Below, piece by piece: positions 56,834 to 64,000 of a stretch of 64,000 bases of DNA. Within the stretch, counting starts at the first letter, position 1; every line of letters starts with the position of its first letter. The DNA comes from Fusarium oxysporum f. sp. lycopersici 4287. Taxonomy: Eukaryota > Ascomycota > Sordariomycetes > Hypocreales > Nectriaceae. The notes beneath the pieces are model-generated. The model had not been told where the DNA came from. It did no database searches and saw only the letters and a list, made by a program, of their open reading frames with translations. Made by a program: the position numbers and the translations under genes. The stretch covers positions 500,460-564,459 of the forward strand of contig NC_030999.1 of assembly GCF_000149955.1 (NCBI RefSeq), in the 5' to 3' direction.

Positions 56834-58564
56834 ATGGCTGATTTCATCACTTCAACGAAGGTTTGCAGGAATTGCAAGCGGGCGAAGCCGGAAGATCAAT
56901 TCATGTCGAAGAAAAATTCTTCCATATCATGTGGAAGGCTTACGGTTAACTGTCTCGACTGTAGGAACCGGCAAGCCCCACGCGCCCCTAAGCGTACCGC
57001 AGAACATGCCGAGCTACCCCCAATACACCGAGAAGGACCGCCATTGATAGACTTGCAATTATGTACACCAGCTAACCCACAAGAATCTATTCTGCTGGGA
57101 ACACCAGTTGCCACATCATCACGAGCAGGCGCGACGATTCCTTCCCCAGCAGGTCCCTCAATTGCTTCTCAAGAAGGCGTACAACTTGGGACGCCGATTG
57201 AATCTCCGGTATCGAGTCCGTCTCCTTGGCCGAGATCGGCCCGGGGAAGATATGCCCGCCAAGTTGTGCAGCCGCAACAGTCGGCTATCGAATGCCCGGT
57301 CATGGAACGTCGATTTTTCGAGCTTCCGGATCCTGACTGGATGCGTGATCTGTCGCATTGCCCGTTGTCTGATAGAGATAAGGAGCTCCTGGAGAAGTTC
57401 TGGACGGAGCTGGAGAACGACGGAATGGAACACTGCGCTCGCTGTCAGGAGACATGGTTTGATATGGGCTTGAAAGATGGCATTTGCAAGCGTTGCATTG
57501 TCAAGGACAAGAACAAAAAGGAGGACGAGCCTTGGTTTTTTTCAGCCGAAAATCAGTTAGATTTTGGCTTAATCCCTGCTTTCCTCCCCCAATTGACAAT
57601 AGTAGAAGAGATGCTAATTGCTCGTGTTCATGTGTTCGTGAACGTCATGCAGGTTCGAGGGCAGCAGTACAAGTACCGTGGCCATATTGTGCACTTTCTC
57701 CGCGATGTTGGCAAAGTGTATCGCCAACTTCCCCTTCTACCTGTTGAATTGGATGTTATCCTGCTACGCCCTCCGAACGCAAGCGAACATGCCCAACTTA
57801 ACCGTCAATTCAGACGCCAGTTCCGCGTACGCCGTCGTTGTCTTCAGGCGTGGCTGGATTTCCTGTCTCAAAACCACCCGGGCTACCGAGATATTACTGT
57901 CTGCCAGACACGGATGTCGGTGCTGCCTGAAGATGGCGATGTACTTGACCAGGTTGCTACTGCGGAATCCACCGATCCTCCCTCAGCTAATTTGGGTACT
58001 GCGGAGCATGACGATATTGAGCCAGACGAGGTTGATCAGTGCGCAGTGCCAGATCTGCTACCGGAGGATACAGAGATGGAAACATTACATTTGCACGTTC
58101 TCGGCGAAGAGCGCGATGAGCCGCTTCCTGTACGGCCACCGACGCAACAACGTCAGCTTGATATGCCAGACATTCGGAGGACGCCGATCAATGAGTTCAA
58201 CCAGTCACAGGCACTCCTGTCCCTAGCTTTTCCAACACTATTTCCTCGCGGTCAAGCCGATTTCGTTGAGCCAAGGTTACGGCCTATCAAGTATGCGGAC
58301 TACATACAGCATGCCCTTCGATGGCACGATGGCAGATTTGCCCGTCATCCCACATTCCGGTTTGTGGTTTTCAACACGCTGATGCGAGCACAGGCACGGG
58401 CGAAAAGCGGCTATTTCGTCAAGCAATACCAACAAAGGCAGGGCCTAACAACGCGAGATGATCTACTCGAAGCTTTCCAGAACCCCGAATCTGCAGAAGC
58501 TCAGCAGTTGCTCAATTCGATCAACCGCCAGACAGCACAACTTCGCGGGACACGCCCCTATTAG
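56834..58564 (+). pseudogene. Helitron RepHel, N-terminal part (ends at in-frame TAG)
   Basis: Start MADFITSTKVCRNCKRAKPE (56834) follows a CT-rich leader. The first 60 residues hold a Cys4-type cluster (CRNC ... CLDC). A second cluster (CARC ... CKRC, about residue 200) follows, then the Helitron-like N-terminal region (INEFNQSQALLSLAFPTLFP; RHPTFRFVVFNTLMRAQARA). The frame ends at TAG 58562-58564 within GTRPY-stop-YRKRREL, where Helitrons usually have an aromatic residue. TGG to TAG is the simplest change. Coding continues in the same frame. Confidence 0.75.
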
Positions 58565-59735
58565 TACCGAAAGCGTCGAGAACTTAAGTCTTACGCCTAC
58601 AACCTCGACTATCCTGGTGCTTTTATTACATTCAGTCCAGCAGACCTACACTGGAGAAGCCTATATCAACATTTACCCCAGTTTCAAGACTGGCAGGAGC
58701 TGCCCGAGCAACAGCGAATGGGCATGTCTAGCAAACTTCTCAGGGACAACCCACATATTGCAGCCTGGCACTTCTACAGGCGGTTTGGCTTATTCAGAGA
58801 TATCGTTCTCAAGCAGAAATTCAACGTCACTGATTATTGGAACAGGTACGAATGGCAGGGTCGTGGGAGTAGCCATTGCCATGGCCTATTCTGGATGGAC
58901 GGTGCGCCCGGTGTCGACCTGGAAAACGAGGATGCACGTAAGGAGTTCGCCCGTATCTGGAGATTCCACGTCACAGCTTTCAATCCTGAGCCAGCTCGAG
59001 TGCAACAGCAGGGAGAAGGTAACCCGTTGGCTGTAAATCCCTTACAGCATCCCCTGACGTTTCAATGGCTCTCACAGGTTCTGAACCGCTGCCAACGCCA
59101 CCATTGCAGTGATGCATACTGCCTACGAAAGAAGAAGGGTTCAGAAGAGATTTCTTGCCGCTTCTTCTTCCCGCGAGACACGAGAGATACGGCTGAGGTT
59201 GTTCGACGACAAGGACAATCCTACTTCTCCTTCGAGGCGGCCAGGAATGACAGCCTTATGAACCACTATAACCGGTGCCTGAGTCTTGGCTGGTTAGCCA
59301 ACATTGATATCTCCCCCTGTACAAGCCTCCAAGCTGTGATTAATTATGCAGCCAAGTATTGCAGTAAGATGGAGAAGCGGACTGACAGTTATGCCGGCCT
59401 GGGGCGGCAAATCTTGCCCTATGTCTCCCACCAGAATCCACTTCTATCTTTTGCCTCGCGTCTGATGAACAAGTTGCTTGGTGAGAGAGACTTTTCGGGA
59501 CAGGAGATCTGCCATATCTTGCTCAACTGCGAGCTGCAGGAGGGTACCCGTGTTATAAGAGCCGTCGATTGCCGTCCCTACGAGCAACAGGGACGGTCGC
59601 TTCGCCTCCAAGGTGATCATGACGAAGGTGAGGTCGTTGGAATATATGAGAAGTATCTTTCTCGCCTTCCCCTTTATGAAGAACTCACTTATCTCGACTT
59701 CCTAGCCAACTGGAATACAAGAGGGATGGGAGAAA
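58565..59735 (+). pseudogene. Helitron RepHel, Rep (HUH) part
   Basis: Same frame as the previous piece: SYAYNLDYPGAFITFSPADL, then the HUH motif in GRGSSHCHGLFW (58870-58888) and a two-tyrosine motif INYAAKYCSK (near 59345), the nicking residues of rolling-circle Rep. Near 59729-59735 the frame is lost. The expected continuation GRKWTRWSRQAKPRVLYYF lies one frame over, so a one-base change has occurred. After the shift the original frame runs to an out-of-frame stop at 59837-59839. Confidence 0.75.
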
Positions 59736-61632
59736 GTGGACACGCTGGAGTCGTCAAGCCAAGCCTCGCGTGCTATACTACTTCCCGCGGTACAAGTCCA
59801 ATCCCCGACATCACCAATACGATGATTTTTGTCGTGTGAAGCTAATGCTGGCTCATTCACATCGCGATCCCAGCGAACTACGCAAGATCGACGGCATTAA
59901 GTATGACTCGTATGCGTCTGCCGCTGAAGTCTGTTATGCGAACCACCAGCACCCTGATGACTATTATGGCACACCTGACGCTGAAGAACGTCGACCAGAT
60001 CCGGACGAGTTCGAGGAAGAATTTCACGAGCCTGAACTTCTAGAGGAGGACTGGCTTGAACTTGCCCGCCAGCTTCCCGACTGCCCACCAAGCCAAGAGG
60101 CAATATATCTTCTGGGTCGACGGGATATTGATATCCGATACGACTGGACGCCCCATGTCGGCCGCTACGCTGACCCAGGAATCGTTCAAGGCGACTATTG
60201 GCGCCACTTCATTGAGCAGCATCGTCTCTATATGGATGTTGAAGACCTGCCTTTAGACGTCCGTGATACGCTCAACCCGGAGCAGCGTGTAGTATACGAT
60301 AGCTTTATTGGGCACTTCCAAAGCGGCAGCGAGGAGCAGATTCTACTCCATGTTGACGGTGGTGGTGGGACAGGCAAGTCCTACATGATCAAAGTCCTGT
60401 CTTCGCATCTTCAGAGGCTTGCAGGTAACCGGCCCAGTCCAGTCTGGAGAGTTGCACCTACCGGAGTTGCAAGCAACCAGATCATGGGGACAACATTACA
60501 CTCTCTCCTCCGGCTACCCGTGGATAGGGCTTTTACAGAGCTATCCCCAGCAGATGCTAATGCTGTCCAGAATAAGCTACGCGACGTCAGGTATCTTGTG
60601 ATTGATGAGAAAAGTATGTTGGGTCTGCGTCAGCTTTCGTGGATCGACAAACGCCTTCGCCAAGTCTTTCCTGGCAGAGCAACCGAATTCTTTGGCGGCA
60701 TGAGCATCATCCTCGTTGGTGACTTCTTCCAGCTCCCGCCGGTTGCGAACAAGCCTCTCTACTTTGATGGGCCACTCAAGGACCTGCATGAGGTCTCTGG
60801 CCAGACAGCATATAGGGCATTCAACCACACCGTCTTCTTGAAGAAGGTCCAGCGGCAGCAGGGCGATGACCAGGCCGGCTTTCGTCTCGCGCTTTCAGAG
60901 CTACGTGGTCTCAAGTTGTCCATCGAATCATGGAAACTCCTGAGCCAGCGGGTGCGGGTCAAGCTAAGCCAGCGCGAGGTAGATACGTTTGACGCTGCTC
61001 TTCGTATCTATAGTAAGAAGGCTCGTGTTGACGAGTACAACTACGAGCACCTCATCCGCTTGAAGCACCCAGCAATCAAAGTCATGGCGAAGAACATTGG
61101 TAATGGCGCTGACAAGGCAACATCGGAACAAGCTGGCAACCTGGCTGGCCAGTTTCCGGTATGTATTGGTGCTCGTCTCATGCTAACCCAGAATATCTGG
61201 CAACCAGCAGGTCTAGTCAATGGCGCCCGAGGAACAGTATATGACATCGGTTGGGCCTCTGGTGCTGATGCACATCGTGACCCGCCATGTGTCATCATGA
61301 TGGTGATGGATAAGTATGCCGGGCCGTCATATTTAACCACAGACGACGGGCGCGAGGTAGTACCCATACTCCCAGTAAAGCGAGACTTCTTTCTGGGGAC
61401 ATCCGCGTGTACACGAAAGCAGTTCCCACTTATGGTATCATATGCCATTACGGTTCACAAGTCACAGAGCATCACGGTGGACAAGATGGTGACAGATCTG
61501 TCGGAACGTGACTTCCAGACAGGGCTCAGCTATGTTGCAGTGTCCAGAGTCAAGACGTTAGACGGGTTAATGATTGATACCCCTTTTGAACGGGCATCTC
61601 TCCACTATGAGAAGCTACCTGATGGCAAGTAG
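59733..61632 (+). pseudogene. Helitron RepHel, Pif1-like helicase part
   Basis: Continues RVLYYFPRYKSNPRHHQYDD, then the helicase core: DQ-like LNPEQRVVYDSF, Walker A DGGGGTGKSYMIK (near 60357-60395), Walker B YLVIDEKSMLG (near 60595), VGDFFQLPPV, and C-terminal motifs SYAITVHKSQSITVDK and SYVAVSRVKTLDGL. 5'-to-3' SF1B helicase that unwinds during rolling-circle transposition. This piece has no stops, so only two lesions separate the three parts from one polypeptide of about 1600 residues. Confidence 0.8.
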
Positions 61633-61959
61633 AGTTCCATCGTGTTATTTACGCTTAATGCTCTGCGAGCCCTAACAGTGTAGTAGGTGTTTTGATGAAA
61701 GTCCGCGACCAGGATCGACGCAAGAAACAGCAACTTGATCAGCCACTATTCCAATCTCTTTTTTCTTTATGATGTCGCTGTAGTATATAGACTGCGAACA
61801 GAAAGGTCGCGATCATGCACATGCCGCTTCACAGAGCGACGTACACAGAGTCATTAGTATAGAATATCACATCATAGAGATACATCCTTCGGACTGTATT
61901 ACACCCTCCCCACCTCCGGTGAGCGTGTCGGCATATTTTATTGATTAATTAGTAAGATA
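61633..61959. other. Non-coding right end of the Helitron
   Basis: 3' flank of the helicase frame. Contains TCCTTCGGACTG (61885-61896). No gene. Confidence 0.5.
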
Positions 61960-61961
61960 TA

Positions 61962-63804
61962 ACGTACACGATAAGCGAGCGGGACAGACAAGCGAGCGGG
62001 ACAAAAATCTCAGCCTTCTTAAGATAAATCGCAATAAAAACACAACAGACCATCTGATCAATTGAAATTAACTACTATACTCATTTCCAGAGGCCTCAAT
62101 ACCCTCCTGACAGGTTCTTGCATTATGCCCAGTCTTACCGCAAGTCCCGCAACGCCGAACCCTCGGTCGCGCCGAACTTCCTTGACCACCACTTCTCGAT
62201 GATTCGGCCAATACCTGTGTATCTACATCCATCTGATCAATTAGATCCTGACCTTCCTGTATAGTCATACTCCCTCTGTTCTGTAGGCGGGTTCTTTTTG
62301 CCCTACGCCGCCGGCTAAGTATTTCATTTGCCTGTCGAAGCTCTCGGTTCTCAGCTCTTAATAAGGCAGTCTCATGCATATTTCTCTTTACTGCCTTAGT
62401 AAGGGACTGAAGAGCTTCAAGAATTGACTCTGGGGAGCTACTATGATGTCTTCTGATTCGTCTCTGAAGGTATTCAGACTGAGATCCAGCCTCAAGAACT
62501 GTTCTTGGGGTCCTTGAAGTCCAAGCTTGAGCTTGTTGGGCCTCCTCCTCAACAGGCGTTGGAGTCCGTAGCTGCACATCAAGCTTTGAGATTACAACTT
62601 CCGGGTCAAAAGGAACAAGACCAGCTCCTCTAAAGCCCCCCTTGATATTTGCCTCAGTCATAGTCAATTGAAAGGCGGCATAAAAAGCCGGGAAGAACTC
62701 GGTCTTGGAAATGTGGGTTATAGACCTTCTGATCAGTTGCTCTATTTCTCGACCATATGCCTTTTTCAGCAGCCCAAAGCACCCAATATCAAGGGGCTGA
62801 AGTAGGTGGGAAGAATGAGGTGGCATACAGAGCGTGATAATATTATTCTCCTCACAGTATATCTGGAAGTCGGCCGAATGGTGGCTTTCGTGACCATCAA
62901 GGATCAGAAGACGATAGGCACCAACTGATCGGTCGGTTGTACATCGATCAAAGTGCTTTAGCCACTTGAGGCCTGTTTCGTTATCTGTCCAGCCATTTTG
63001 GGTCGTGGCGATAGCCCAAGTGGCCGGGAGGTTGCTTTCTCGGTACCAATTAGCAAGGTGATATTGGCCTGCAACCACAATGAATGGATCAATCGCCTGA
63101 CCTTCTGCATTGATCGCTTGGATTGCTGTAACCCATTCCCGGTTTCCAGGCTGGACTGATTTTGGCCGTCCACGCCTTTCTGAGCTAGTAATAACTATAG
63201 CGCTTGATATCACGCCCATTATAAAGCCGGTCTCATCAAAGTTCCAGATATCATCTGATCGGATGCCATACTTCGCGATCGTATTCTGTACGAGCCTAAA
63301 CCAATTGCGAATAGCGATTGGATCTTCGCATTTGGCCCTCTGATAGTCATATTTCCTCTGAAAACGCGTCTTAAGCTCTGGGTGCCGCTTAATAAAATTG
63401 ATAGTCCAGCGCTTGCCAACTGGTGACGCATCGCGATCAGCAAGCAGTCGATTCGCCATTTCTTCAACATCGCGATGCCGGGAAGGAAATCCTCGCGAAT
63501 CTAGGTCAAGGATATACTGGACTATAACCTGTTCCTCTAGATCACTTAGTTTCCGTGAGTTCGGGATACAATCGCTGCGAGCTTGTCTGCCCTGTGATCG
63601 GTAGTGGAGGGTCTGGAAGTAAACATTATAGATCTTTGCGGCTCGTCGCAGACTTAATTTAGGGTCTGCCTGATAGGCCTGAAGTGCAAGAAGTATTCTA
63701 GCTTCATTATTAGATTGAGACATATTATTTGGTTAAGAATCAATTAATCAGATAGTAATAATGTAAGATGAGGGATTTTTGTCCCGCTCGCTTATCGTGT
63801 ACGT
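61962..63804 (-). mobile_element. Fot/pogo-type DNA transposon 2
   Basis: Flanked by TA (61960-61961, 63805-63806). Left repeat 61962-62009 (48 bp) and right repeat 63774-63804 (31 bp) start ACGTACACGATAAGCGAG and end in AAAAATC. The right one lacks exactly one 17-bp subrepeat unit (AGACAAGCGAGCGGGAC). An intact transposase lies between them. Confidence 0.85.
62068..63723 (-). CDS. Fot/pogo-family transposase, 551 aa
   Basis: Intact minus-strand frame starting MSQSNNEARILLALQAY. N-terminal helix-turn-helix/CENP-B-like region, then catalytic Asp residues in WNFDETGF (about 160), LILDGHESHHS (about 272) and LLQPLDIGCFG (about 309). The C-terminal coiled coil (LRAENRELRQANEIL) and zinc knuckle CGTCGKTGHNARTC are present. 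Clearly homologous to the transposase at 48073-49743 but well diverged at the N-terminus, as expected because the two elements have different inverted repeats. Its repeats share layout and core words with elements A and B, making it or a close relative the likely helper for them. Confidence 0.85.
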   Translation of the reverse strand: MSQSNNEARILLALQAYQADPKLSLRRAAKIYNVYFQTLHYRSQGRQARSDCIPNSRKLSDLEEQVIVQYILDLDSRGFPSRHRDVEEMANRLLADRDASPVGKRWTINFIKRHPELKTRFQRKYDYQRAKCEDPIAIRNWFRLVQNTIAKYGIRSDDIWNFDETGFIMGVISSAIVITSSERRGRPKSVQPGNREWVTAIQAINAEGQAIDPFIVVAGQYHLANWYRESNLPATWAIATTQNGWTDNETGLKWLKHFDRCTTDRSVGAYRLLILDGHESHHSADFQIYCEENNIITLCMPPHSSHLLQPLDIGCFGLLKKAYGREIEQLIRRSITHISKTEFFPAFYAAFQLTMTEANIKGGFRGAGLVPFDPEVVISKLDVQLRTPTPVEEEAQQAQAWTSRTPRTVLEAGSQSEYLQRRIRRHHSSSPESILEALQSLTKAVKRNMHETALLRAENRELRQANEILSRRRRAKRTRLQNRGSMTIQEGQDLIDQMDVDTQVLAESSRSGGQGSSARPRVRRCGTCGKTGHNARTCQEGIEASGNEYSS

Positions 63805-63806
63805 TA

Positions 63807-64000
63807 TTATAATTTATATTAATTCTTTTATATTAATTTAAGAAGTATTATAAGATATTTTTAAGGCTAATATAACTACCTTATTAGGTTCCTTACTTAT
63901 AATTACTTATTAATTATTTATTATTATACCTAGGTAATTTAAGATAAAAGCTTTAGAATTATTATAATAGTTAAGAAGCTAGGGAGGGATGATAGAAAAT
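63807..64000. other. AT-rich flank
   Basis: Very AT-rich sequence to the window edge. No feature recognised. Confidence 0.5.

Larger units (their letters stand above)
56400..61961 (+). mobile_element. Helitron (rolling-circle transposon), decayed; ends approximate
   Basis: Bounded on the left by the partial LTR and on the right by the TA of the second Fot/pogo element. Encodes a RepHel protein in three pieces. Three exact 32-bp repeats lie near the left end, and the 12-bp CAGTCCGAAGGA from these repeats recurs inverted at 61885-61896 near the right end. I could not fix the canonical 5' TC and 3' CTRR termini, so the limits given are outer bounds. Confidence 0.7.

Overview
The window looks like chromosomal DNA of a filamentous ascomycete, most probably Fusarium (F. 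oxysporum complex). The reasons are short 46-94 bp GT-AG introns with CTAAC-type branch points, fungal bZIP and C2H2 regulators, a PD-(D/E)XK nuclease-like gene, an FTA2/kinase-like relic, and Fot/pogo, chromodomain gypsy and Helitron elements typical of Fusarium. The mix of sparse, often broken genes with a terminal transposon nest suggests an accessory (lineage-specific) region. The species is an inference.

Layout. 1-3.1 kb: two convergent genes of unknown function. 4.2-11.7 kb: a four-finger C2H2 regulator, two bZIP-type regulators and a decayed DUF3295-like gene. 14.2-21 kb: a long coiled-coil protein and an unknown protein, each broken by one in-frame TAA with coding sequence continuing in the same frame. 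22.1-27.7 kb: a GH3-C/GNAT protein that has lost the GH3 catalytic domain, a 111-aa Cys-containing protein and a 388-aa protein. 29.6-35.7 kb: a PD-(D/E)XK nuclease-like gene, a heavily mutated kinase-like/FTA2-like pseudogene and a third bZIP gene with a clipped C-terminus. 38.8-43.7 kb: a large WD40/alpha-solenoid gene, again with an in-frame stop before a well-preserved tail. 45.2-46.8 kb: fused fragments of two retro/transposons.

From 47.97 kb on the sequence is almost solid transposon: an intact Fot/pogo element; two related non-autonomous pogo-type elements head to head (a palindrome with a 213-bp assembly gap); a chromodomain Ty3/gypsy element whose right LTR lacks U3; a Helitron split by one stop and one frameshift; and a second intact Fot/pogo element.

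The recurring theme is light, point-mutational gene loss. At least five otherwise well-preserved reading frames carry a single in-frame TAA/TAG. Each is reachable by one C-to-T change in a CpA context on one strand, which would fit weak RIP-like mutation of duplicated genes. A-to-I editing of the two TAG stops is an alternative to test. All gene models were read by eye from the sequence; no database search was run.
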